Below are positions 27,001 to 38,984 of a stretch of 64,000 nucleotides of DNA, one piece after another. How positions within the stretch are numbered: position 1 is the first letter of the stretch; each line of letters starts with the position of its first letter. The stretch covers positions 4,821,001-4,885,000 of the forward strand of contig JAZARR010000250.1 in assembly GCA_037389465.1 (NCBI GenBank). Reading direction: 5' to 3'. The notes under the pieces are model-generated. The model made no database searches. It saw only the letters and a list, made by a program, of their open reading frames with translations, and had not been told where the DNA came from. The DNA comes from Baylisascaris procyonis (taxonomy: Eukaryota > Nematoda > Chromadorea > Rhabditida > Ascarididae). The translations under genes and the position numbers were made by a program.

Positions 27001-28943
27001 TCATCGAGACATCTGTGAAAAAAAAAAAACTTGTGTGTTTGAAGGAAGCCAGCTGAATTATGAATTTAGAGAAAGCAACATAACGAACAGCATGTAATTT
27101 AAGCATCTTTCCTCTTAGCCACTCTAGAACTAGCGGATCCGAATGGAACACCGTCTGGTGCAGATGAATGGGAAGGCGACTGCGATTGGATGTGTGAAGG
27201 TTATGACCGAATAGAAGGGTCCCATCTTTATGCTTCAGCTTTTAAATTAACTCGAAAGTTTTAGATCGAGAACTGAAGTTGCGTAATTGAGCTCGCAATG
27301 CCCTTTTGTCTCGTTGAGTGAGCTTACGAAGGGATCGCACTAGTCAATGCACCCTCGAATACATGCTGAAGTATAATTGAATTCCAGTGCACCGAGTGCG
27401 TCTTAACTGAGGGACATTTTCGACACAGAACTTCTGTGGTGTAATGTAAAAAGAGAAACGAATCACCCATCTCCTCTTCCCCCTCCTCTCTTCTTCATTT
27501 TTTCTCGTTGGTTTCGATGTGAAATGTCAACCTTTCGTTCATTTTTTCACCAGCGGGCATAGTGCGCCAATAAATTTTTTCTGATTTTAATTCTATTGAA
27601 TTTACGTTGCATATTTTGCAGCAAGCCATCCGTTGACAAAAGCTTTCTTTCCGCTTCACTAGTTTCATCCGAATCTCTTCTCTAAGCTTTTTCTCTCTAA
27701 TTGTGTTGTTGGAGTTCCGCTCCTAAATATCGACTCTCATCTGATTCATTCTGCACTTATTTCACAGTCATTCAGGATTTTTTTTTTTTTTAATTTGTGT
27801 ATTAAAAAATACAAATCGTCGTAAAATATCTTTGCAACTTTTCTTAAAAATAAATAAAATTTCTCTAATAATTTCACTCAACAGCGAACCTAAGAGTCAT
27901 CCGATGAACGCTACTTTTATAAAACGCCCTTCAAATGACACAATCCGAATTCCTTCGTTATTTTCATCGAATTCGTACAGTACACCGTCGGCGAATAGTT
28001 AAAGATTTGAGCGGTTTTCGTTCATCGATCAGTTTGATCGGTTAATTTTTACCTCTCATTTCTGCTGATATTATGCAAAACAATCAGTAACCAACATTGG
28101 AAATGAATGTCAGAAATCAGACAAAGCCATGAACTAATTAAAAAGCACTTCTGAATAGAAAACCGATATTCTGGAAAATTCCACCAGTATGTATGGCTGG
28201 ATTGATGTTTTCCATCTTCGATGCCATCAACTACTGGTTATTCTTATGCTTAGCATTCATTAGCTGAGTATTTTACCTGAGCGTCTTTGCACGTTGCACC
28301 ATCAACGACCCATTGGAAAATATATTTTGGACGTCTTAGCAAGACTAGTATTTTACATCGTGTCCAAAAACCGCCAGCAACGTTTGAGAAGTGCTTCAAG
28401 AGCAACATTCGTTATGGGGTCTAGTTGAGCTATAAAGACAATAACAGCACCATAGCTAAGTGGTAACACGTTTCCGGCTGTCAATGAATCGAATGAGACT
28501 CTTCGATAACGCTAGAACAACAACACAGTGGGTCTTAAAGCCAACTGAACACTGATGTTTTGATAGCCAATTCGTTAGAGAATTTGAGAGAGTATGTGCT
28601 TGAATGAAGTGGACTCTTCAATTATTCGTTTACAATGAACGGAAAGATTAATTAGAATTTAGAAAACAATTGATCTCTATTCAATGAAATCGAAGTGAAA
28701 AAATTTTATTATTATTTGTGAGGGATTATATTTGTTTAAGAAATTTTCGTGCAAATAATTTTAATAATTTTTTCGCTTTAAAAAAAGATAATGATACCTC
28801 CAAATCCAGGTCGTAGCCTTATATCGTAATCAGCGAGGAGATCAGCGAGTAACTCGGATGCATTGCTATAGGTGGCTGAATGAGATGGTGAATTTGTCGT
28901 CTTTGTACTGTTCATCTCTTGTAACTTTAATAGTTGACCCGCA
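15802..28943 (-). CDS. GABA-A-type Cys-loop chloride channel subunit (UNC-49/GAB-1 group), 5' incomplete
   Basis: Twelve exons: 28943-28798, 24177-24110, 23289-23183, 22312-22193, 21672-21590, 21147-21013, 19808-19656, 19053-18959, 18201-18004, 17446-17256, 16912-16736, 15838-15802. All phases agree; 502 residues to the TAA. Seen in order: an RLRPGFGG segment, [27 protein letters not shown], the Cys-loop [15 protein letters not shown], loop B SYGYT, a loop C GAYQRL segment, M1 [19 protein letters not shown], the anion-selectivity SARVALG at M2, M3 [16 protein letters not shown], a long intracellular loop, and M4 [19 protein letters not shown]. Family knowledge: such subunits form GABA-gated chloride channels at inhibitory synapses. 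The C. elegans unc-49 locus carries several alternative C-terminal modules; only one set is present here, which mildly favours gab-1, so I give no symbol. The first exon starts with one nucleotide of a split codon; the signal-peptide exon is missing. Confidence 0.94.
16121..16334 (+). CDS. hypothetical nested exon inside a GABA receptor intron
   Basis: Plus-strand frame inside the last intron (15839-16735) of the minus-strand receptor gene. A strong acceptor, AAATCTTTTTTAG, ends at 16104. ATG follows 16 nt later, with an in-frame TAA before it, and 71 codons run to a perfect donor GTAAGT at 16335. The peptide starts [20 protein letters not shown] and is hydrophobic with basic patches. Without splicing it stops at codon 78 (16354). 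No family recognised and no partner exon found. Confidence 0.3.
18827..18919. repeat. (TA)n microsatellite in a GABA receptor intron
   Basis: About 90 bases of nearly pure TA with two TATGTATG interruptions. It lies just downstream of the M2 exon on the minus strand, beginning about 40 nt past its donor. Confidence 0.95.
23961..24036. repeat. (TA)n microsatellite in a GABA receptor intron
   Basis: Uninterrupted TA dinucleotides of about 75 bases in the intron between exons 24177-24110 and 23289-23183. Confidence 0.95.
24178..28797 (-). other. large intron of the GABA receptor gene
   Basis: The longest intron of this gene (about 4.6 kb). It contains a GC-richer patch near 26945-27430 with several short open frames, a tRNA-like fragment near 28449-28510 and exon-like open stretches near 28140-28440 on the minus strand. 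None of these joins the receptor frame: the flanking exons meet in phase and give the expected family sequence without an insert. Confidence 0.7.
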
Positions 28944-31900
28944 CTGCAAAAATATTAATAGGCACTGGCAATAGTTTCTGCAATAAGAGCCTTAGAATTG
29001 AAATTTTCATTGCAGAATGCTAATGGCAAAGGCACAAAAATCAACGAAAAATTTTCATTCATTCCCTCTAAAACGGTTACAGAAATAAAAAGCATTATGA
29101 AACTAGTGTTATGATAGAAATTGGTTGATTATACCCCTCGATTACAGGCCAATTTCCGCTTGTATATCCGTCCATTCTTTTGAGAGGAAACTGTTTCAGA
29201 ATGGAAGCTGCTTTTACCTTCAAAGAAACCTTTTTCTCTTTTTTTCTGCCGTCATCACCCATACTCTATACCGATATCTTGCCCGTGCCCTCACCTTTTA
29301 TGCTGTAGGAGGATTTGAAAATTTTCATCAGCAACAAGGTTCAAAGTCTCCTATCGATCGCATGACAGTCGAAAACTAGGGAAAGCTATAGGTTCCGAAA
29401 ACTCATAAGGAGAGTTTTATTCTAGATACATGTCACCCCATCGAGCTTCATAGTCTATGATTGGTGATCACTTATAACCATTGGGCCATAATAGATATAT
29501 ATTCCCACTTTTCGGACTGGAATTTGGATGCACCCTAAGGAGTTTAAAATCTCTCATGAAAAAACATTTGAAAAAAAAAGAATTCGTCCTAACTCAAGCA
29601 TCATCCGAACATTCAATGATGTGAAGCATGTGTGTGTCACTTGAATTTAATGAGAATTAATGCTGCATATGACGGCAGCTAAAGTGGACTGCATCATACA
29701 AACATCACAAAACCCTTTATAAGGATGGACTCAATTTTGCCTCAATGAGAGGACTGCTTGGAGGGCTTCTTCTTCATCGAGCATAAAACTGAGAGAAAAA
29801 ATACGAATGTATTCGCTCTTAAAAAACCAAATTTATAGAATAGGCCTCTTTGCCTCTCGCTGTGATCTATAAGCATTGAGAGATTCTTGAAGTTTCTACA
29901 AGCTAAAGCAGTTTTTCTGAGGTGTGCATGAAATTAATCACTTTCTTAGTAATCTTTCTAGAGGATTTATGGCATTTTCATGACGATATCCGAGCATAAC
30001 CATTACCTCCTAGAGGTACAACGACAAAATCTTGCTTGTTTTGTTGACTCGATGAAAAAAGATTTCGATTCCTGATTAATAATAATTTTATTGATTGAAT
30101 TATTTTGAATAGATATCGAATGGGAAAACAATCAATCATAATTGAGAGATAACAATTTCAATGATGAAAAATTAGCCAGAATTTTAAGAGATTTGGTGCT
30201 TTTCCCATTGCACTATCGCCTGGCCATTTTATTAATGAATGCCAATATTCACCTGATCGAAAAAAGAAGTGAAGTGGAGAGATGAAATGTAATAAGAATA
30301 ATGTTGTGTTGAAGAGTGTTGAGGCGCCTCATCACGATGTGCCTAACGCACTTCGCCTATGTGCCTTTGTACATGAAGCAATGCACGAATTGCCCACGTA
30401 GATTTGCAGTACTAAAATATAAAACAGGTAGTTTATATGATGCCAATGAGAGGAGGGCCAACAAAACGGATACAGGGAGAGTGATTAAGACAGCAAAAAC
30501 AAAACAATGATACGCATAGCAGACCCGTAAGGCTGCGGACCAGTTCGAGGATAGTGAATGATGGGTAAAGTTGAAAATTTGAGATAGGTGCTTGCAAACT
30601 TGCTATGGATTTTTATATGGAGGGGAATATTATGCTGCTCGTCGACGAGCTTTGATTCCAGTGATTTAATAACAACGCGCGATGGTATTTATCAATCGTT
30701 TTCGTACATAAATCGACAATTTCGATATTTTGTCGCAAAAGTGCTCCTTCAAATTTTGGCAACTAAAAGACAAATATTTTTGCACTTCCCAAGCGAGTAA
30801 GAATATGTCGTTGAATTGTTTGCTTAAGGCATAGATGGCTGTTAATAATGCTGTTTGTAATGCTTTAGATGAATAGGTACATCACGTTGCTTCTTAGAAT
30901 CTCATTTTACTCCGAACAGTCACTGGAAATTTAAACATTTCTTTTAGTTTCTGGTCTACTTAACTGCGATTCTTCAATCTGAGTACGTGATAAAGTTGTT
31001 ACTCTTTGATTAGACTACATAAAAAACTAAACAGTTTGATCATCAATCAAAAATATTTCGTTTTATAGAATACAAATAAAAATTATAGAATTACTTGAAG
31101 AATTCGCCAACTTTAAACTATAAATATTTGCAAATATTTGCAAACATTTAAACAGGAAACATGACGCATTTTGATGAAGATAGATACAAAAATTTTTTTC
31201 AACAAACATTGAAACAAATGTTTTTTTTAAACTATTCAACAAAATCATTTATGAATATCAAAAGAAATAAATTGTTGTGCTATCAAATTCGAACTCTAAT
31301 ACGACACTAATCTGGCAATATTAATGGTTAAAATGCCTAGTGGTTAAACTGCATAATGAGTGAAATGGTTAAATCGATAATGACTGAAAATAGCGAACTT
31401 CCAAAAACCTTCATCTATATTCATTCATTATTCACCAATTTTTTAAATCTTCATCTATTGATTCGCTTCAAGCTAATGAATACCATTGAATGAAAATGTC
31501 GAAAAAAATTGACAAAAAATTGGCAGCTGCCGAAATGTATCATAGATCACCAATGAATGAGGTTTATTTGAGAGCGGAAAAGAGAGAGAGGGAAGTTGGC
31601 TCCGAATGACGACTTCGCATTTTTAATGCGTTGCTGACTTCTTTTGCAATCTCTTTATGCTGAATCTCTTTATACTGATAAAGTGATTTATGATTCCCGA
31701 TGAATACCAATCAACTATCCGATCTCTTCTTTTTGTTTCAAAATTCGAATTTTTTCAATAAGCATCTTCCTTTTCCTCCTTCCCTTTATGGGGATATAAC
31801 GTTTATTCAAAAGGATTGTGCAATCTCGACATGAATAAGGAAATTAGAGAGAATACAAGGTGTTCGGGAAGAGCGTTCACCGTTCGTATAAAATTATTGA

Positions 31901-34900
31901 GCTCATGCAAGCAGAACGAAAAAATAACGCAAATAGTATCTTGATTTTTGCAGCAAGACGCGATTTCGATAGACGATGCGAAGTTTCAAGGTATCATTAA
32001 AAGAGGCACTAAAATGAGTTCTACATTCCTCAAGGCATCAATATGCTGTAGATCTTAAAATCAGAGAAGTTCATACAAAGTGCTCTACGATGATTCGCTT
32101 TAGTGCAATAAAATTGCTATTTTTAGATAATTGTCAAATTACAATTACTAAAATGAAATTAAATACAAATAGAACACGTGAAATATCGAGTTTTGTTTTA
32201 TGCAAATAGAGTGCAAAAATTCCTGTTTCAGTAAATAAAGGGATTCATTCCATCTAGATGTCTTTCAATAAACAAAAAACAAACTTTAATAGACAAACAC
32301 CTCACACATGTGCATTTATTAGACAAACACTTTCGTGTTTTTATTACGGCTTAAATCAAGTAATGGTTCATTTAATCCCGGAAGACAATATCGTCAAAAA
32401 CTAGAGAGCATTCAAACAATTACCACAGGCAAACCGGCTAAAGAGTATAAGGAAGGAGATAAGGAACTAGAGGATTATTCATCATGTATGCATAAATTCC
32501 CACACACTCTCAATACTCCCTTCGTAGTTATGTTTGAAGTAGTAAAGAGTGGATGCACTGCGAGGGGCTAGAATGTTGCTTAGATCAGAACTCTTCTAAT
32601 CATCGTTCGCATCAATCATTAACACCTATATTCTCAGAATTCATTTCACAGTTTCACTCTTATCAATGCTGTCATTATAACTATATCAAAGTTAGCCGGT
32701 GCCCTGGGTGTGCTTTTTAATTAGCTACCTCTCAATTACTGAAAAAAATCAATCTGAGGCAGTTAATGAAGAAATGAATAAACATGCCATATTGCTCATT
32801 TCTTTGTTCTCAATTATCTTTACAAATTTCAAATAAATCCCTCAAAAACAAAATGCAAAAAATATTTTTAAATACTTGAAACATTTGTAAGATCTATATG
32901 GATCACAAATTAACGCTGAGATAAGAAAACAGAGGAAACTTTTCACATAGCGATTGAATAGAATGAAAGCCACAAGATAAAAATTCGATAGCAAATTTGT
33001 GCTAATCGAATGTGCAGTGAATGCACAACGCTAGAATTTCGTTGAGTGATGATGTACGCCTCGTTTACGTTTTTGTATGTCACATCAGCAAATGCCCACA
33101 TCAGCACATTTCGCGATATAATTTCCTCGTCTACATCGACGAATCACTGATTGAAGGTATCCGGCATTGTTACTATAAATGTTAACCAAAGAGCAATGCA
33201 AATTTCAGGCGTATTTAAGTTGATTAAATCGGAAAAAGCAGAACGACCACCTCATCGATTTGTCGTATGAGCTTATTTTTAGACGGTTAGATAAGGCTGA
33301 AATTTTATGGTGATATTGGCGAACAAAATAATGAACAAGGTGATGGTGCATGAGCCTGGATTAAAAAGTACTTTTTAGCACTTTTTGGAGATTCATTGAT
33401 TGTGACCAATAAACACAAATCTTTTTTACGCTGCAAAATCATTTCATAATTCCTATCATTCTATAGTCGGTGTTTTTTTTGCGGGTTCGCCCCCGTCTGC
33501 GGACAAGTTTTCATTGATCATCAAAAAACATCCATTTTCATTCTCACTCTGAGCCGGACTTCAGTTGGCTCACAACTCAAAAACATCCAACATACATTCT
33601 ATAGTCTTTTAAAACTGAGATTCGGCCACTTTCAAAACCGTACAAACTTAGTAGTAAAGCTGTTCTATTGGATATGAAATAGTATTTTCTTGAGTGGAGA
33701 AATGCTATTGATTAAGAAGTAAATTTTTTGACGATAAATTGATCTCGATCCTTTCAAGTTCAACTTATCTTTCAACATGTCTCAAATAATCCAGCCTTAA
33801 TCAATGAAAAAAAAACGCCTCTTTGATAGATGAACGTAGTGAGTGAAGTGATCCTAGCGCATGAACCGAATGCTTCTGAAGCAAAGCATGATAGGGGGTG
33901 TGGCTCGAAGTCTGGCGAGCTTCGCTCTATAGCGTTACGAGAAGCACCTCCCAGTTAGAGATTCTCGCATGCTAGCTTCCTCATATTGGCATCGCAATTA
34001 TTGCATCATCATCCATTGCACGCAATGCAATCCACTCAACTACCCCTTTTCAGCAACAATCAAATTTCACTTCACCACTTTTATCAATTTCAATAACATT
34101 ATATGGGGTGACCGACCGCTAAACTAGCAATTCACTTCAAATTAATTATGCAATGCAAAATTTGAGGCAGTTTTCTTTTAAGCAAAATAAAAAATAGAAT
34201 TTTTCTTTCCCTCATTAACCAACTTTAGGAGATGGCCGTACAATTCACGTTCGAGCGAATTCATAGACAAAATTAGCAATGGCGGAACTCGTTTCAATTT
34301 AATGTATGCTGGCTGGCGTTTAACGTCTAGAGGAATTAAGCTTGATCAGCTCAACATAAAGGTGAATTTTTATTTCTATTTACTTTCTTCAAATGAGTAA
34401 AAAAATATCGCATTTTGTATGATGCTCCATTCAATTTTAATCGAAAATTCTTGGAGGAATTTCTTTTTGCTGTCCCTTCAAAATTCCATTTTCGCCTTTG
34501 CCAACTCCTTCTTCCTTTCTCTGTTCCCATCTTCTTCGTTACCAAAATATTTTTCATATCTCATTTCATTCTGAAGGTGTAAATTTGCAAAGAGGATATA
34601 GAAATTAAAAACGAATTCAAAATCGAAATTTTTTAAGATCAAAAAAGCTATTCATCAATTTTAGTGTCTCAAAAATGGTCGATTGATGAAAGACTCTATA
34701 AAGATTTTCCAACTTTGAGCTATTCCTGCAGCCATTATAGAATCCAATTATCAATTAGCATGTTTCTGCTAACTTTTCCAGAAGATCATTCAAGCACTAA
34801 AAGAGAATATAACAAAAAAGAACATATGCAAAAAGTATGCAGGGATAGAAATCATAATAATCTATTTTTGCCATTTGGAATCTAAAAATAATTTATCGAA

Positions 34901-36119
34901 TTCTGAAGTTTCTCAACTGATGCAAATTTTTCAAGTGGAACTTTATGGAAAAGAAATTGACGCAATGCATCGAAAATTTCTCAGCATTTGCACAGAAACG
35001 GCGAAGTATTTGTGAAGAAATTTGCGATGTTATATTCGGCGTTGTCTCAAGTGAACGCAAACTCAATTGGAAAGAGTGACTCTTAGGTTGCAATCAAGAG
35101 CCCTACAGCAATCAATGTCTAGATAATTCATTCGATCCTCCAAAAATAACCAATGAATCTCCCATTAATGAGAGCACCTGCATTATATTCTCTTCAAACC
35201 TAATCGGCTTTTCAAGCTTATGATGACCCTGAGGTGTTTGTGCTTAGTTTGTGAAAACTCCCTGCTGGCGTGAAGGAAGAATTTTCAACAGCGAAGGCTG
35301 GGAAGTTAGGAGACGTTTGATTTTATCAATACACAATTGTTTATGTTGTCTATAATATTCGGCTATGTCATGATGACATTCAACTATAATCAAATAGCAG
35401 TTTTTGAGAGGTTGCAGTATTGACGCAGCATTCGATTGGAATGCAATTCGCCTGAATTAGTAATTATAACTGAAGCCGAAATGGCACATTTTCTGTGGAG
35501 TGCTCGATTCGATGCAGCTGTTGCGTTATATTTAAAAATTATTTGCAAATAAATAGGATTGAATAAAGAATTTGCATAAATTGCAAATAGAATTGCATAA
35601 GTAAGACGAGGAAATAAATTGCATTGCAAATAAATAGGATGCGATTGCTGTTTTATTTGCTTTGGATCGTGTCACAAATTCGTTGAGATTAGAGAAACGA
35701 TTTTTTTTGTTTCATCAGATAATGCGTTCAAATCAAATTACCACATAAAGCATCACTAATGACATACGTGCACTCATTTCAACAAAGTTGTAACGTCATG
35801 TTTATTCGAATTTTCTTCCGGTTTCGCTTTCTTAAATAGGTGAAATTTATGCCTCTGCGCCTGTTGATGCGAATATATGCAGAACCTCACGATCATTTAG
35901 CCAGATTGGCTGCTGATCGACTTTATTATTTATTTTCTGATGTTGTATTCTGACAGCTCATTAAAACTGCTTCACTTGAAATTATTTGCTTCAGATTCTC
36001 AGTGTGCTTGCATTTTCTATTTCCGCTTATTGAGCAAACTTCATAGTGAATCACTTTTCCAGCAATATTGCTGATTTATTTCTAGCGAGTAACCGTTATT
36101 TGTGCATTTCTTACTTTAT
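28944..36119. other. gene-poor region upstream of the known receptor exons
   Basis: The missing N-terminal exon(s) of the receptor may lie here or further right. I looked on the minus strand for a Met plus hydrophobic stretch ending at a phase-2 donor and found none convincing. Minor features: a GC-richer 140-base patch at 33830-33970, and a local duplication of TTGCAAATAAATAGGAT near 35548 and 35622. A hydrophilic 78-codon plus frame at 32335-32571 has no clear splice context. Confidence 0.5.
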
Positions 36120-36134
36120 TATTGTTATATTATA

Positions 36135-36410
36135 GCAAGTCCCGACAGTCATAAGAGGAACGGCGGTGAATCGATTCATCAGTATCCGATTGGCATGAGA
36201 TGAGTCTAAGCCCTAACTTTCACGCGACCAACCTTCAAGAAGGAGAGACCCACCTAAAGACCACATAAGCCAAGTGGACAAGAAAGGCATTGGATCAGAG
36301 CATCGTATGCGATATGAAGAGATATGTATTCGTAATGAATGCTGTGTTCATTGAAATAAGTAAATAAATAAATAAGTAAATAAATAAATAAATAATAAAT
36401 TATCAAATGT
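36135..36410 (+). mobile_element. possible 3' end of a non-LTR retrotransposon or SINE with (AAAT)n tail
   Basis: About 220 bases of noticeably GC-richer sequence run directly into GAAATAAGTAAATAAATAAATAAGT-type repeats (about 36357-36404) and then return to AT-rich DNA. A unique body ending in a short-unit A-rich tail is typical of LINE/SINE 3' ends. I see no reverse transcriptase domain, so this would be a 5'-truncated or short copy. Identity is inferred from structure only. Confidence 0.4.
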
Positions 36411-37439
36411 TATTTTATTATTGCAACAATTAGAGCAACAATTAAAAATCAGCTTTAATCTTTTGATGTCATACTGATTATTATTTTAGTGTACAAAGAT
36501 TAAGTGAACATCCTCCGAGATAATTAAAAGGTACCTATCGAATCCGAAGTAAAAAAGTATTTATCCGAGGTAATAAAATCTCATCAAGATTCATTGATTA
36601 TTTTCATACATATATTTCAGCAGATCCAAAAACACAATGAGCAATGAAACTTCCTTTTCCTGACATTTTAAACATCTGAAATCCCCCTGTAACGAGTATT
36701 TCTCAAAAATTTTATATAAACAATTGGGCAAGTCTGCTTTTCACATTATTTCGTAGTCAGCATTTTCTTGATAAGTAGGAATATTCACTGGGAGCTGCTG
36801 CTGCAAAGTTAATGAACGAATAAGCAAATTTTTCAAATGTTCCCTGGGAAATTTTTTGAGGAAGTAAAGTTTAACGTGGTATAGTCCCGTTGACTGATAG
36901 CATTCATTCGCAGTCATTTCTCTAATAGCGATCAAACATTACTTATTTTGTTGTTTTTAAGTTCTCTGCAATGAATTTTTATTTTTCTCACATTTCTTCC
37001 ATATCAGCTTCCTTTCAAGTGTGTCTGATTTGAATGCCTAAAATTGTCACACAATTTTCTCATAATTCTGCGATTATGTGGAGGATTTCTTTGATCAAGA
37101 AGTAACATTGGCATTCCTAACCTCTGTAATAGTGGTAAGGAAATTTTTGGCAACCCTGGTTGACTTACTGAAAATTATTGTTAGGGAATGAAGATTTCGC
37201 GAAGGGTCTTCGTGGCCAAGTCAATGAGCAGGCCTTCCGCATTTGTACTGAAAAGGGAGGGACAGATATGGAAGTGGGAGGGGAGGGGGTGCGATTACGA
37301 ACACTATGGTCTTATCACCAAGGCATTAAACCATTTCAGCTGTCGTTAACCACTGAAGTAACATCATGTGACAATAAGGCTTCTAAATCCATCAGCATCG
37401 CTAACTAATATGGGTGGAAGCGTTATATCCTGCAAATTG

Positions 37440-37585
37440 AGTCTTTCAAATTTCATCTTGTGTTCTACCTTCCGGCTGTATGGCCGCATTGGCTTCTCCC
37501 TCCTTCTATCCCAGTGATTACCATATCGGTCTCATGTGTCAAATGCTGAAGCAAGTATTTTCCTTCATAGTTCTCAAACATACTG
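37440..37585 (+). pseudogene. possible mariner-like transposase remnant
   Basis: One frame reads ASPSFYPSDYHIGLMCQML, resembling the third-aspartate region of mariner transposases (PPYSPDLAPSDYHLF followed by a short helix). The frame is open for only about 50 codons, and neither the first two catalytic Asp motifs nor inverted repeats were found. The likeness is short and could be chance. Confidence 0.25.
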
Positions 37586-38099
37586 ATTAAAACACTTTCA
37601 GGACAAACTAGCAGGACAATGTATTGCTTTATCCATCTCACGTTAAAATAGCATAGCAGTTTACGATATGTGACTTCAACAATTTACTCCAATGCCAGTT
37701 AATTCCTCATAGATAGATGCATTGTTTTCTAAAGCATCCTCTAGCCCGATAAACGTTTATCTCGGAAGTCAATCCTCAACGTAATGGTGATATGTCACTC
37801 TAACTTCGACCTGTTCACTGATGGAATATTCGAAACGATGAAGAACGAAATGCTATTAGAATTGGTTTTATTTATTAACTTTGACAAGTCAGAAAGGGTA
37901 TTGTTCAATATTCGTAAAGGCTCCGCTGTTACGTAAGACATGCAGGTATTCACTGCAAACTGGAGAATATCTTAGAGTGAATTTCTTTTGTCGATAACGA
38001 ATGTTAAGGCTGCAATGTGTTAGATATGCTTGATGACCGAAATGCAGTTCTGTTTATACTGAAGTCTATCGCAAAACCAAAGAATAGCCAGTGGAGGTC

Positions 38100-38105
38100 T
38101 TTATT
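38100..38105 (-). promoter_or_regulatory. polyadenylation signal of the C-type lectin gene
   Basis: AATAAA on the minus strand, about 65 nt after the TGA stop at 38173-38171. This is a suitable distance for 3' end formation. Confidence 0.55.
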
Positions 38106-38170
38106 TTCATTAACATTCAATGGTTCAGTTTATCATTATGAAATCTTTTAAAAAAGCATTCAAAATTTTT

Positions 38171-38949
38171 TCAAGCAAAAGTGGAAATAAGTGCGCCAAA
38201 TGGATACTTGGTGTTATTTTCGCCATTATATACACTGCAAAAGAAAGGTAGTGGTGTGGCACAATCTTTGTTAATCCAGAAGCCCGATGCCGAGTCCAGT
38301 GCTACACACAAAGAATTTGCTTCGGTCTTCGGATAACCTGAAATCTTCGGATAATTGAACAGGATGCGATGCCAATTACATATGACATCTATGTGAGATT
38401 ATAAAGCGATTTTTTAATGGAATTTTTGAAAATTTCGCTGAAATTCTTTTAATGGATGCAAATAATCTTCTTTTATAAATATTTAACAATTCTGAGAAAG
38501 AAAAGATTGTTTCGAGACGTTTGATGATATCGAATGAAGATTGCACATTCTTGTCTTCATTTAAAAATTCATTTCAAAACTCATCAAAAGAATAACTGAA
38601 AAAAAAGTTTTTTAGAGCTTTCTCACTCCACTAAACTTTGCTTTTCGGCATTTAGCACTGAGCAATTTTCTGGCAAATGAGGAATTTATTTGACTTCAGC
38701 AATTCATAAACAAATGGATAAATGGACAAACAAATAAATGAATAAATAAATAATTAATTAATTAATGAATCAATTAATTAGTTGATTAAATGAATAAATA
38801 AGTGAACAAATAAATGAATAAATAAATAGACAAATAAATAAATAAATAATGAATAAATAAATAATGAATAAATAAATAAATAAATAAATAATAAATGAAC
38901 AAATAATAAATAAATAAGTAAATAAATAAATAAATAAATAAACAAATAA

Positions 38950-38984
<35 letters not shown>

